NCBI GenBank assembly: GCA_030280995.1
Contig: JASXTE010000013.1
Span: 9,641,001-9,705,000 of the forward strand
Direction: 5' to 3'
DNA length: 64,000 nt
From: Hemileia vastatrix
Taxonomy: Eukaryota; Basidiomycota; Pucciniomycetes; Pucciniales; Zaghouaniaceae
The number at the start of each line of letters is the position of its first letter. The first letter of the stretch is position 1. A program made the translations under genes and the position numbers. The notes beneath the pieces are model-generated. The model worked only from the letters and a program-made list of their open reading frames with translations. It was not told where the DNA came from and searched no databases. Positions 1-10,813 of the stretch are shown here, one piece after another.

Positions 1-398
1 ATCTTGGTATTGATTGGGATGATTTGTTCTCAACAGAATATTTTCTCTGTGACAGTATGCAACAGTTTGAATGTAGAGAGAAATGTCAGGAGAAGGCATA
101 CTCTAGAATGATGAAGATAATAAATTAATCAGTCAGATACTGGGACAAGAAGTTGGCTCATAGATTTGAGAATTTCTTGATACCTGGTTGTTTATTTTTG
201 GTGTATAATAAAATTTTGGAGAGTCAGTGGGGAAAAATGCTTTCTGACAGATGGAATGGACCTTACAGAGTCAGAACTCAGGTGTCTAGAGGTTGTTATG
301 TTTTGGAGGAGTTATGTGGGGCAGTCCTAAAGATAAGGGTGGATGCTTATCAGGTGATGAGATTTTACCCAAGAGACACTAGAAGTGAAGAAGATTGA
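1..398 (+). pseudogene. Integrase C-terminal end of element L pol, broken
   Basis: The frame matches the last 130 or so residues of K integrase (55320-55706). It shares the W-D near the start, the KAYSRMMKI block, LESQWGKM and DRWNGPY, then a C-terminal VLEEL and RFYPR. In family terms this is the region after the integrase catalytic core, a GPY/F-like module. An in-frame TAA at 126-128 breaks it, so the open part begins after the stop. The 5' side is cut by the window edge. The stop codon after SEED is followed at once by one copy of the CTCTGCAATGAGGATAAACT repeat. It is a remnant, not a separate small gene. Confidence 0.8.
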
Positions 399-536
399 CT
401 CTGCAATGAGGATAAACTATGGACCATTCTTTAATTTTAGATTTTAGTCATGCTGTGCATCTGTTTTGTTAAAAACTTTTTTTGTTAGAAGGTACCCATG
501 GGTGGGGCTTCTAGATTTGATCTTGGCAAGTGTAGA

Positions 537-574
537 GGTAACTGATGATCTGGCTGCTCCTTGGAACAGTTACC
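537..574 (+). other. Conserved hairpin, copy 1 of L
   Basis: GGTAACTG pairs with CAGTTACC over eight bases. The interior carries ATGATCTGGCTGCTCC, and the inner GAGC/GCTC stem seen in other copies is weakened here. It lies in a roughly 255-bp unit (about 487-740) that is duplicated once just downstream. Function unknown. Confidence 0.6.
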
Positions 575-790
575 TCAGATTTTCTGTTTCCAGCCCCTTC
601 TCTTAATTTGGTTGAACCCTAGTATTGGTTTCTCTTCACAGTTTTTAGTCCTCTATGATTAAAACTGGAAATTAATTTGGTCTTCAAGTGCTGGACTCTT
701 CACACTTATTGGTTTTTTTTATTGTGTGTGATGTTGTGTTTTCGTTGGAAGGTACCTAGGGGGGCTTCTGGATTTTTTGGAAAGTTTGGG

Positions 791-828
791 GGTAACTGAT
801 GAGCTGGCTTCTCTGTAGAACAGCTACC
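791..828 (+). other. Conserved hairpin, copy 2 of L
   Basis: Second copy of the same hairpin, in the tandemly duplicated unit. The inner GAGC is kept. The outer stem has one mismatch (CAGCTACC). It is followed by a pyrimidine stretch ending in CAG and then by a degenerate TTTAAACTGG repeat. Confidence 0.6.
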
Positions 829-979
829 ACATAATGTCTGTTTCAAGTATTTTGTTTGTCCTTGTTGAATCTTAATTCTGGTTTTTGTTATTCAGGTTTC
901 AATCCACTATGACTTTAAACTGGCTTGTAACTGACTATCTTTGGTTAATTTGGATTAGTGGTTGATTACTGGTAGTTTC

Positions 980-1752
980 TGTCACCGGACAACCTACGCA
1001 CAAGGTCGAGGATGTTCTTGAAAGTGAGATGAGGGATTTAGAAACTTCTTCGAAGCACAGAGGAATGATTCGAGGAAATTATTCGAAGGTCACTCGAAGT
1101 AATAGCTATAGGTTCGAGGTTCGATCGAGAAGAATTATAAACTAGTTCCAACGTAATAATAACTCTTAAAATCTCACGAAGGGTTGGAAACTCAATAATC
1201 AAAGATTTAGGATTTAGAAATGAATATTGAGAAGGTAAAAGAAAGATACAATAACAATGATTTAACTTTTAAAGATTTACCACTATTAATGTAAATACGA
1301 TATTATAATTTAATTCTAAGGAATATCGAACCAAATACATAACTCCTTTTATATCCTTTGTTCCTCCTCGCATTGACCTCCCTTCCATCGCAGTATTCCC
1401 ATTCCATTGACCATTACTAACATACACTTAGACCCTCTTCACTAAATATCCGTCCATGCTCAATATACCCCTTTTTAATTAATTAACAAAACTTTAATAA
1501 AAAACTACTACTGTACTATTTCGTTGATCCTAGCGCTGTGCGTCGCTTATTGAAAAGGACTAAGGTACCCTATTGGGAGATTGACTAATTTAGATTTAGA
1601 GTTTAGGCTAGCGCAGTTAAATAGTAAGTACACAAAGGAAAAATCGCAGTTGCTATGGAGAATTGCTTTCTGCGCTTCGAGTATAGATGTAGGACTCGAT
1701 ATTATTGATTTATTGAGTTAATTTCGCCTCGAGTGTCACGTGGCGCGTGACA
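980..1752 (-). repeat. 3' LTR of element D
   Basis: 773 bp with TGTCAC/GTGACA ends, near-identical to 8703-9475. On the minus strand no clear polypurine tract is visible just upstream (plus 1753-1765 reads GATGCCCGGGTAT). Confidence 0.92.
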
Positions 1753-1762
1753 GATGCCCGGG

Positions 1763-1770
1763 TATAAAAA
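1763..1770 (+). promoter_or_regulatory. TATA box for the antisense zinc-cluster gene of D
   Basis: TATAAAAA sits 11 bp inside the 3' LTR edge and about 99 bp before the ATG at 1862, on the strand opposite gag-pol. Position and sequence suit a promoter dedicated to the antisense gene. This is inference; no transcript data. Confidence 0.5.
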
Positions 1771-1861
1771 ACGCGAACTCCATTGAGCTTGAACCATCTT
1801 CCCACACTAATTTCACTTGTCTAATACTTTTTTCCCTCATCTCTCAATTATTTATTTTATA

Positions 1862-2813
1862 ATGAACTGCCCTACTCCCACACCCACGCCTCCACACCCT
1901 AAAGCGGATGGGGGAATAATCACACAACAGTTTTCACGGACTTGCACGGCTTGTGAAAGCATGGAATATTTCTGTGTCGCAAGTACGGCGACTCGAGGCC
2001 CTCGCCAGAAATGCGAGTTTTGCCGTTGGCGGCGAGTGGCGTGCGATGCGTTGACGAAGAACGTGGAAATCGAAAATCGATTCACAAAAACAAAATTTTG
2101 GGTAGTTCCAAAGACTAAAGAGGTGGTCGAAGACATTTGGGATGTCTCGATCGAAGATGAACAATCGGTGGGGGAAAATGATAAGGAGATGAACAACGAG
2201 ATCTCAACCTGGGTAACCCAGGCCACGAGTTCGAAGTGAGGTGTCGAGGAAGAGGTCGATGAATTGGTGGAGGAGGATGAAGATGAAGTCCCTGTTCCAG
2301 GGCGGGCACCCAAGAAACGTCGGGTGGTCATCGAGGACAATGAGGAAGAGAGAGAGGTAGAAGTCGGAGTGGTGCCCAGGTTATTTCTGGAGCCTGATCC
2401 CATCTTCGAGGTAAGTTTTAATTGTTTTATTTCAAGGATGAAGTTACTGATGAGTCGTGTTTTAGACATCGAATAACCTGGAAGAGCCGATTGCGGAGCC
2501 TGCGCCGGTTATACCAACTGAGGCAAACCCTCCAGCCACGGAAGTGGTTGAAGAGCCCGAAGACACCCTGGACCAGGTGTGGTCGAAGAAACCTCGTCAA
2601 GGTCGACGAGTAAGGTTCGCAGAAGAACTATGTGGGGAGGTCGACACTATTATTGACGCTGCTTCCTTCGACGTGGAGGAGGAGCTCTTGGAGATTGGAG
2701 AGGTGGTTCCGGTAGGAGAGGAGGAGGTATTTGATAAATGCAGGAAGGAGATAAGGGTAGTTTTGGAAAAAATGAAAAGATTGGTTCGAGAAAAATTAAA
2801 AGAAAAAATTTGA
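1862..2813 (+). pseudogene. Antisense Zn2Cys6-type zinc-cluster gene of D, one premature stop
   Basis: Two exons, 1862-2410 and 2466-2813, joined by a 55-nt intron (GTAAGT...TTTTAG). Splicing keeps one frame, about 300 codons. Residues about 28-61 carry C-x2-C-x6-C-x12-C-x2-C-x6-C, the fungal GAL4-type binuclear cluster spacing, with a basic CRWRRVAC second half. Further on are a PKKRRV nuclear-localisation-like patch, long acidic runs and a C-terminal charged helix. An in-frame TGA at 2237-2239 interrupts exon 1, probably a CGA-to-TGA change. The gene lies between pol and the 3' LTR of D on the opposite strand, the same place as the cluster genes of K, L, R and Q. A DNA-binding role is inferred from the motif only; a short RNA- or metal-binding protein is possible. 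Confidence 0.75.
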
Positions 2814-2819
2814 AAATGA

Positions 2820-3795
2820 AAAGGAGATGGAAAGAAGTAGAAGAAAAATTGTATTTTAGTTTTATTTTATTTTTATTTTATTTTATTATTAGTATTATTT
2901 TTTTTTTTTTTTTTTTTTTTTTTATATTTTGGGTGAATGTTGTTAATTTTACAAGATTTGAGAAAGAGAAAAAGAAGAGAGAAAAAAAAGAAAAAAGAAG
3001 TTTTAAATAAAAAATTTTAGAATTTGAAAGAAGAATTTTTAAAGAAAGAAAAAGAAAAAGGTTGTTTTAATTGAAGGAAGTTTTAGTGTTTTAAAAGGAA
3101 AAATTTTTTATGTAAGAAAAGAGAGAGGAAAAAAAACGGTTTTGTGATTGAGATGAGTTGTTAAATTGAGGATTTTTTTTTTTTTTTTTTAAAAGAAATT
3201 TTAGTTTGAAAAAAAAGGAGAAAGAAAAGAAAAAAAACAAAGTGTAGAATTTAAGAGAGTTTGAAAAGAAGATTTATTTGTTTCGAAGAATTATTATAGG
3301 GAGATTCAGGGGTTGAAGTTAAGTTCGAGGAAATGGTCGTGCCATACAGGATTTGATGATTCGAAGAAAAGAAAGTCTTTAAAAGAGAGAATAAAAAAAT
3401 TTTTAAAGAGAAAATTTTGAAGAGAATTTTAAATTTAAGAAAAGAATGTATTTAAAGAATTGAAAAAAGAAAAGAAGAAAATATTTAGAGAGATTTATGA
3501 GTTTTTTATTTTATTTTATTATTTATGTTTATTCTATTTTATTTTATTTTATTTTATTTAATTTAATTTAATTTAATTTAATTTTATTTAATTTTAATTT
3601 TTATTTTATTTTAGTTTATTTTATTGTATTTAATTTTAATTTTGATTTTATTTTTGGTTGGTTTTGGAGGAAATTTATAGAAGGAGAAGAAAGAAAAAGA
3701 AGAGAGAAAAAAGAAAACAAGGCTAAGAAATTTAAGAGGTGTTTTAGATTTTAAAGAAAGAAAGAAAAGAAAAGAAAATTTTAAATAAAGAAATT
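2820..3795. repeat. Low-complexity A/G- and T-rich stretch in D
   Basis: Nearly 1 kb between the antisense gene and the end of pol. It is made of purine runs, poly-T (2899-2923), and TTTTA and TTTAA microsatellites around 3500-3640. Small reading frames here are composition artefacts. No gene seen. Confidence 0.8.
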
Positions 3796-6700
3796 TTAAG
3801 ATTTTGGTTTTAAAGGATATTTCGAATGAAAAGATTTTAGGAGTTCAGGAGCATTGGAAACATTGATGGCTGGTTCCCAGGATGTTTTGTCTGAGTCATT
3901 GAGGAAGCCTTCCCATTCCACGAGGTATTGAAGTTTCCCCTTGCGTATTCTTGAATCAAGGATACGACTTACTTCCCACTCTAGATGATCTTCTACTTCG
4001 ACCGGTTCCGGAGGGGGTTGGTTCTTGCCCGGGTATATTTCTCGAGCCAGTTCCAGGAGAGATACATGGAAAACAGGGTGAATCGCCTGCCATTTAGGAG
4101 GTAACTTGAGTCGAAATGCAGTTTTAGAGACTTCAGAGTCGATTTCGAATGGTCCCAAGCGCTTTTCAGCCAGTTTCTTTGATGGTCTTGTTGTTCGGAT
4201 GTTTCGTGCATCGAGCCATACTTTGTCGCCTGGTTTAAAGGAAGGAGCAGATTGTCGATGTTTGTCAGCCTGTTCCTTGTATCTTCGAATCGCTGATTCC
4301 AAATTTGTTTTAAGTTCTTCTTGGAGTCGTGATATAGTTCGAAGATAATGTTCTGCAGGATGATTAGTTCCTACATGAATTGAGTTGAATCGAGGATGTC
4401 GTCCATAAATGGTTTCGAAGGGAGATTGTCGTGTCGAAGAATGAGTCCAGTTATTATAAGCAAATTCGGCCAATGGTAGCCATGTGGTCCAATCGTCTTG
4501 TTGGTAACTGACATACATTCGAAGATATTGTTCGAGGATTTGGTTAACTCTTTCTGTTTGACCATCGGTTTCAGGGTGATAGGCCGTGGAGAGATTCCTC
4601 GTGATATTGAGTTGTCAACACAGTTGGGTCCAGAATGTGGATACAAACAATGAGCCTCTATCTGAAATAATATCATTTGGTAAGCCGTGTTTAGAAAATA
4701 CATATTCTAGAAACAATTTTGACAAATCTTCTGCTGTAGCAGTAGTAGTGGTTTTAATAAAAATAGACATTTTTGAAAATCTATCTACTATTACTAATAT
4801 AGCATCGAAATCATTAGAAATAGGAAGTTGAGAAATGAAATCCATCGATAAAGATTCCCAAGGTTTAGAGGGAATAGGAAGTGGTTGAAGCAACCCATGC
4901 TTCCGGTGACGGGGAGCCTTATTCCTATTACATTCGTAACAAGCTTTTATATAGGCCTTGATTTCCTTGGTCATACCTGGCCAGAAGAAATCCCTCGCTA
5001 TTAACTGGTAGGTTTTATCAACCCCAAAATGACCAGCTAACGGAGAATCATGTTGACTATTGAAAATCCATAATTTTATCTCATTGTTGTCGGGTATGAC
5101 TACTCTACCTTCGAAGAGTAATAGACCTGATTCAATACTAAATCTTTTGGCCCCTTGCTTCGAGAGTATTTTGTCTTTTAACCCTAAACAATAATCGTCC
5201 TTCGACTGAGCTTCGAGGATTTTGGATAGTGGATTTCGAAAAGATTGAATTGTCATCGAATTAAGTTGATGAGTTGTTAACATTGATTTGTTGAAGATTG
5301 ATTGCACATTTGCTGGGTTCTTGTCAGCAAATGCGTCCCCCCGCTGTGGGTAAACGTCGTCCCGACGTGACAAGATATCTGGGACAATGCAGTTTTTTCC
5401 TGGGCGATAGGAAATAGAGAAAGAAAATTCAGACAAAAATTCAGCCCACCTGGCTTGACGCCTGGTTAACACTTTAGAAGACATGAAGTATTTCAAAGCA
5501 TTGTGATCAGTTAAAATTTGAAAAGGACTATCTAGGCTGAGAAGAAAAGAACGCCATTTTTTAAGACAATGGATAATAGCTAAAAGCTCTTTGTCATGAA
5601 TTTCATAATTTAATTCCGCGGCTATGAGTTTGCGTGACTCAAAAGCAACAGGATGAAACAAATTTGTTTCAGGATTTAATTGGGAGATGACCCCTGCAAT
5701 AGCATAATCGCTCGCATCTGTCTCAACTATTGTCGAGGCCGAAGGATCAAAATGCCAAAGAATTGGGGCTGTGGTGAACGCCGTTTTTAGTGCTTCGAAT
5801 TCCTTTCGCGCTGTAGAAGTGAAAACAAAAGGAATATCTTTTCTAAGAAGAGAAGTAAGATTGGAAATAGTTTTAGAGTAATCTTCAATAAATCTTCTAT
5901 AGAAGTTTGCAAAACCCAAAAATCCTTGGAGTGATTTAATGTTTTTGGGCTCAGGCCATTCCAGGATTTTCTGGACTTTTTTGTCATCCATGACTAAACC
6001 GTCAGTGGACAATGTAAACCCCAAAAAATCAATTGATTTGAGGTGGAATTCGCATTTATTATGCTTGGCATAGAGACCATGATCTCGAAGACGATTTAGG
6101 ACCTGTCGAACATGATGAATATGTTCATCCAGTGTTTTCGAGAATATTAAAATATCATCTAAATAGACGACTACAAATTGTTCAACAACATCTTGAAAGA
6201 TATCATTAACAAAAGTTTGAAAAGTTGAAGGTGCGTTACATAATCCAAAAGGCATAACTAAATATTCAAAACTACCAAATCTAGTGCGCATTGCAGTCAG
6301 TGGTTCATGACCTTCCGCAATGCGAATAAGATTGTAAGCGCCTCTAAGATCAATTTTAGAAAAGAAATTAGCACCATTGAAAAGGGTAAGAAGTAATGAC
6401 ATAGGAGGAACAGGATATGCATTTTTCTTTGTGACTGTGTTGAGCTTTCTATAGTAAACACACAACCTAAGACTACCGTCCTTCTTTTTTACAAAGAGGA
6501 CTGGGGAGCCGGTTGGAGATTTACTGGCTCTGATGAAACCTTTGGCTACATTCTCTGCAATGTAGTCTTGAAGAACTTGAGATTCGTCCTTCGATAGAGA
6601 ATAGACAGGACCTGCCGGAGGTACTGGGCCTATTAACTCTATTTGATGGTTGTAGGGTCGATGAGGTGGTAACTTATCGGCCTTGCGGATTGAGAAAACA

Positions 6701-7452
6701 TCAAGGAAATCGTGGTAGATTTCCGGTAGAGTTGATTTAATGGCTTCAACGTTGATTTGGTCATCCTCTTCATCTTCGAGAGAATCTGTCGAGGTGATAC
6801 CTGTATTGAGAGAGCATAATTCGATTACTTCAAGGCAATTTAAATCCTCTTCGAGTGAAGTCATCGAGCTAGAAGGGTTAGCCAATTGCTCATTTAAAGA
6901 AGGTACAGATGCTTGCAAGTCATCTGGCAGAGATTTGTCCTCTAGCAGGACGTTGTCAGGCGGGTTGTTTAACTCCCTATTGACCTGCATTAAAGAATCA
7001 GAACTATACTTAGAGCGTGGGGTGATCAATCCCCGGGTCCAATCAATTTCGGGATTCCAATGTGTTAAAAAGTCATGGCCAAGAATGGTATCGTCCATCC
7101 TTGGGGCGTCCAAGACTGATAATTCCCACTCGAAGGGGGGAAAATTCGGAAAGTTGAAAACCCATAAAACTTTCTTACTTACCCAATATTTGGGTTCCTC
7201 TGATTCGACCAAATAGATGGGAGTTCGATCGATATCTGTAAATGTTAGTTGAAACTTCTCGGCAAAAGATAAACTAACAAAAGAAATTGAAGCTCCAGAG
7301 TCTATAAGACAACTGAAGGGGATATCCTCCTTAAAAAGAATGAATCTCAAGCGGTTTAAGGCAACTCCAGTCCTTAAGACATGGAGGTTCTGTGCACTGG
7401 GAGAGATAAGATAGTTTGCTTTGCACACAAGTAAACTATCTACTAGTTTTTT
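3796..7452 (-). pseudogene. pol: Pol polyprotein of D: protease, RT, RNase H, integrase, chromodomain (one stop)
   Basis: Reached by -1 frameshift from gag, with no ATG of its own. The order from the N-terminus is an aspartic protease with LIDSGAS, then reverse transcriptase with KIDLRGAYN and the active site VVYLDDILIFS. RNase H follows with ETDASDYA and the TDHNAL block, then integrase with an H-H-C-C zinc site (HFGVDKTY to CYECNR). Catalytic Asp lie in SMDFIS and IISDRGSLF, and Glu in the HPETDGQTERVNQ block. A GPF module and a C-terminal chromodomain (WEVSRILDSR, YLVEWEGF) end the protein. A single in-frame TGA (4615-4617) falls between the second Asp and the Glu of integrase; everything after it stays in frame. 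The break looks like one recent CGA-to-TGA event. Without it the protein would be about 1,215 residues. Confidence 0.92.
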
Positions 7453-8630
7453 GACTTCGAACTAGTACCTTCTCTTTCCTTCAACTTTACACAGTCTTCC
7501 AACTTGTGCTTACCCCCACAATACATACATAACCCATTATCTGCTCTTCTCTTCCTCTCAGCTTCTTTAAGTTCCCCTTTAGGATCCAGTACTTTGCTGA
7601 TATCGCCTGGGGTTGAGCCTTTTGGTCGAGTTTTATCCTTTCCCTTATTGGGTTTGGATTGAGTCGAGGAGGATTGATTTGGTTGTGGGTGTGAAGAAGG
7701 TCCCGATTTAAAATTTAGGCCTTGAGATTTGTTGGCATATCGACGATGTTGAAGTCGTCCTTGATAAACGCCATCAAGTTTGGGGGTTTGATCCATTAAA
7801 TCCGTTAAAGTAGTCATCTTCTGACCGTGAAGATTTAATTGATCCAGAATCCTCGAAGGAAGTCCTTTCTTGAAATGATACTTAAGGGCAGCATCATTCC
7901 AACCTACTCGAGTTTGAAGTGCTCTGAAGTTCGAGATATATTCAGAGGCTTTACCATTATCACTCATGCGAAGAAAATCAAGTTCAATTTCTGTGTTGTC
8001 CGTTTCATTAGGGTCCCCAAACAACGTAAAAAGTTGGTCTTCGAACTTTTCCCAATTATTGATAAGTAAGTGGGTTTCTGTCGAAGAAAGCATGAGTAGA
8101 TAAGGTTCGAACCATCTTGCTGCTTTCCCGGCTAGGAATGAAGAAGCGTAAACAACCTTTGATCGGTCGCTGTTAAAGGTTCGAGGGTCATTATGGAACA
8201 GTAGCTTGCAGGTTTGCAAGAAGGGTCGCAATCTGTCGGGGTGATCTCCGTCAAATTTGTCAGGAGATTTCATAGAAGGAGTTTTGAACTTAGATCCCTC
8301 TGAAGACGTTGGATTTGAAAGGGTTTTCATAAAAAGTCTCATGAAATCTTCCAGAGAGTTAGATGGTCCCAGTTCTGAGGATTGGCCAGAAGGGTGATTG
8401 GCAGGGGCGGATGGTGCCTCATGCATTGTATCCTCTCCTTCTTCTTCATCATTAGAATCCTCAAAATCTTGTGGAATGTCTTCTACAGATTGAACTGAGT
8501 GTTGCCGTTCCCTAAGGTCGAGTGGTTCCAAAGAGTGAGTGCAAGAAACAGAGCTTGTGGCTGTTGGCCTGCCTCTAGTGCGAGCTCTAGTAGTAGCGCC
8601 CGTAGGAGGAGTGCGTTGAACAGGTGCCAT
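7443..8630 (-). CDS. gag: Gag of chromovirus D
   Basis: 395 residues starting at the ATG at 8630, just inside the 5' LTR. The N-terminus is Ser/Thr/Arg-rich and followed by an acidic patch. The central capsid-like part has the familiar gag signatures F-D-G-D-H-P-D-R-L, AARWFEPYL, a W-x2-F-x2-L-F block and the repeated Y-x3-F-x2-L element. The C-terminus carries one zinc knuckle, C-x2-C-x3-H-x4-C (CMYCGGKHKLEDC), one residue shorter than the usual CCHC spacing. Gag packages the genomic RNA into cytoplasmic virus-like particles. The frame is intact. The leader is only about 72 bp. Confidence 0.9.
   Translation of the reverse strand: MAPVQRTPPTGATTRARTRGRPTATSSVSCTHSLEPLDLRERQHSVQSVEDIPQDFEDSNDEEEGEDTMHEAPSAPANHPSGQSSELGPSNSLEDFMRLFMKTLSNPTSSEGSKFKTPSMKSPDKFDGDHPDRLRPFLQTCKLLFHNDPRTFNSDRSKVVYASSFLAGKAARWFEPYLLMLSSTETHLLINNWEKFEDQLFTLFGDPNETDNTEIELDFLRMSDNGKASEYISNFRALQTRVGWNDAALKYHFKKGLPSRILDQLNLHGQKMTTLTDLMDQTPKLDGVYQGRLQHRRYANKSQGLNFKSGPSSHPQPNQSSSTQSKPNKGKDKTRPKGSTPGDISKVLDPKGELKEAERKRRADNGLCMYCGGKHKLEDCVKLKEREGTSSKSKN
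7446..7452 (-). promoter_or_regulatory. -1 ribosomal frameshift slippery site, gag-pol of D
   Basis: Read on the minus strand, the gag frame ends TCA-AAA-AAC-TAG. This contains the canonical X-XXY-YYZ heptamer A-AAA-AAC in the correct register, directly before the stop. Shifting back one base opens the pol frame without interruption. I did not fold the downstream sequence for a stimulatory structure. Confidence 0.8.
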
Positions 8631-8687
8631 TTAAAATTTTAGAAGCACCTAAAAAAGTCGTAGTAGTGCAAAGAATGAGAACTACGG

Positions 8688-8701
8688 AGAATTAAATTAT
8701 A
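8688..8701 (-). promoter_or_regulatory. Self-primer binding site of D (Tf1-like)
   Basis: The 14 bases ending one base before the 5' LTR edge are the exact reverse complement of 9027-9040 inside that LTR. On the minus-strand transcript, AGAATTAAATTATA near the inferred 5' end could fold onto this site. That is the Tf1/sushi self-priming arrangement. No tRNA-type TGG primer site is visible. Confidence 0.65.
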
Positions 8702-8702
8702 C

Positions 8703-9475
8703 TGTCACCGGACAACCTACGCACAAGGTCGAGGATGTTCTTGAAAGTGAGATGAGGGATTTAGAAACCTCTTCGAAGCACAGAGGAATGATTCGAGGAA
8801 ATTATTCAAAGGTCACTCGAAGTAATAGCTATAGGTTCGAGGTTCGATCGAGAAGAATTATAAACTAGTTCCAAGGTAATAATAACTCTTAAAATCTCAC
8901 GAAGGGTTGGAAACTCAATAATCAAAGATTTAGGATTTAGAAATGAATATTGAGAAGGTAAAAGAAAGATACAATAACAATGATTTAACTTTTAAGGATT
9001 TACCACTATTAATGTAAATACGATATTATAATTTAATTCTAAGGAATATCGAACCAAATACCCAACTCCTTTTATATCCTTTGTTCCTCCTCGCATTGAC
9101 CTCCCTTCCATCGCAGTATTCCCATTCCATTGACCATTACTAACATACACTTAGACCCTCTTCACTAAATATCCGTCCATGCTCAATATACCCCTTTTTA
9201 ATTAATTAACAAAACTTTAATAAAAAACTACTACTGTACTATTTCGTTGATCCTAGCGCTGTGCGTCGCTTATTGAAAAGGACTAAGGTACCCTATTGGG
9301 AGATTGACTAATTTAGATTTAGAGTTTAGGCTAGCGCAGTTAAATAGTAAGTACACAAAGGAAAAATCGCAGTTGCTATGGAGAATTGCTTTCTGCGCTT
9401 CGAGTATAGATGTAGGACTCGATATTATTGATTTATTGAGTTAATTTCGCCTCGAGTGTCATGTGGAGCGTGACA
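8703..9475 (-). repeat. 5' LTR of element D
   Basis: 773 bp. It contains the inferred promoter (minus-strand TATA at 9077-9070) and the transcript 5' end near 9040. Confidence 0.92.
9070..9077 (-). promoter_or_regulatory. TATA box of D genomic transcript
   Basis: On the minus strand ATATAAAA lies 30-37 nt before position 9040, the first base of the self-priming complement. This is standard core-promoter spacing, and it independently supports a transcript start near 9040. Confidence 0.6.
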
Positions 9476-9983
9476 GTTTCCCATCATTTTTACTTATTGG
9501 AGGGAGCGTACCCAGTGATCATTTCCTTGAACTGGACTTTCTATTGAGCCAGACTTTTTTTGTTTTTCTTTCTTTGAATTTTGTGTCCATGATTGTGTTA
9601 GATAGAATTTTTAGATTATATTCATTTTTCTACTTTTTTCTTTCATTTTTTATGGGGGGTTATTAGGATATAAAGAGTGAAAAAACACAAATTATATAAA
9701 ATGGTGTCACAACATCAGGGTCACCTGGATGTGGGCAAGAATTCATGGGGAAAGGCTCATCAATTGGCTGGTAAATGCTATTTTCTTTTTTATCCTTATC
9801 TCATTTTTTATTATTATCTACTTTAATTTCTAAACATTTCATCTTATCTTTATTGATTTTATCTTACTTAATTTATTTTATCTAAATTTATTTAAAAAAT
9901 ATTTAATGTTGTATCCACATCAGGGTGCACTTGGATGTGGCTAAGGTATCATGGGATCAGCTCATCAATTGGCTTAGGGATAA
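9476..9983 (+). other. Non-coding 3' region of element L between insertions D and A
   Basis: Collinear with K 56490-56664. It shares ATTGGAGGGAGC, CCAGTGATCAT, ACATCA-GG, and two degenerate copies of a TGGATGTGG...GCTCATCAA-TGGC block where K has one. No gene here. Confidence 0.7.
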
Positions 9984-10779
9984 TGTCAAGGTACGCTTTT
10001 GGTATAGAAGATTTGGTACGGAGTTTTTCAAGGATTTTAAAGGTTTTAAATGGACTCTCAAAGACTGTTACATATTTCTTAATCTAAGTGATTATTTACT
10101 CAATTAAAAGAGGTACAATTTTAATATTGTTATAGTCTATTGATTAGAATTACGCTATTGTAAATACTAATGTGATAAAGTATAAAATATAAGTTTGTGT
10201 TGTAATACGTAGTAATAAAATTAAATGATAAAGAATGGATTGAAAGGCACAAAATCAGAGTTCTTTTATAGGCAGAATATGAGAGAATAAAATATAAGGA
10301 ATTTGCACCGTCTACTGTGAGTATGAGAGAAAAGAATGACAAGAAAAAGGAGTACATAAATGACAGAAGAAAATAATAAATTAGTACGTCAACAAGGGCA
10401 TCAAATTTATTAGCAACAAAGATTGAATTCCTTGGACTGTCACAATTATTACACAATAAATAATTAATTATATTACTTTCACGGGATTACTGATCTCTCA
10501 TTGAGGTAATATAATTGTTTTAAATTTAATATATTATAAGTTTATTATTAATTTTATTCCCTTTGACATATACTTTTGAGCATGGTGTTAGGGAGTAAAA
10601 ATTGTAAGGGACATTTTATTTATATTATTTATTTATACTACTTAATGTACTTAACTTAGTTAATTGTAAGTACTACTTAAGTAAATAAATAAATAATTAT
10701 TATTAAGAAGAAAGGCGTGGCTTCAACTCAGTAAAATAATTAATTATTTTACCAGGTAAGTCTAGTAGCCTGGCTGACA
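9984..10779 (-). repeat. 3' LTR of element A
   Basis: 796 bp with TG...CA ends, closely similar to 17198-17992 and to the LTR of C (36118-36915). B's LTR is a diverged relative. A minus-strand TATA box visible in the right copy is altered here. Confidence 0.88.
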
Positions 10780-10813
10780 CTCCCTCACTCTAAAAAAAAC
10801 AATAATAAAAATG

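Larger units (their letters stand above)
980..9475 (-). mobile_element. Chromovirus D, full-length Ty3/Gypsy LTR retrotransposon
   Basis: Two 773-bp LTRs (980-1752 and 8703-9475) begin TGTCAC and end GTGACA. They are flanked by the 5-bp duplication GTTTC (975-979, 9476-9480). I count about eight mismatches between the LTRs, so the insertion is recent. Coding runs right to left: gag, then pol by a -1 frameshift, ending in a chromodomain. Features point to the Tf1/sushi lineage of fungal chromoviruses: the chromodomain, self-priming complementarity and a single gag-pol frameshift. Unusually, about 2 kb between pol and the 3' LTR holds a spliced zinc-cluster gene on the opposite strand. D is inserted in element L, and its sequence is much richer in CpG than A, B and L. 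Confidence 0.93.

Noticed and set aside
153..398. Standalone 81-residue gene
   Set aside because: It is the end of integrase of element L, following an in-frame stop.
537..574. Hammerhead-like CTGATGAG core in the conserved hairpin
   Set aside because: The CTGATGA string is there, but the GAAA core, a third helix and a cleavage triplet are missing, so no ribozyme call.
1852..2469. Long minus-strand frame opposite the D zinc-cluster gene
   Set aside because: Ser/Thr-rich shadow of the spliced plus-strand gene, with no motif of its own.
2738..3010. Lys- and Phe-rich small protein
   Set aside because: Product of poly-A and poly-T composition beyond the end of the zinc-cluster gene.
6740..7216. 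Plus-strand frame of 158 codons within D pol
   Set aside because: Mirror of the acidic linker of pol; no start context or motif.
10130..10456. Conserved small protein repeated at 10130, 17335 and 36264
   Set aside because: These frames lie within LTRs of A and C and are conserved only because the LTRs are; they overlap the promoter region.
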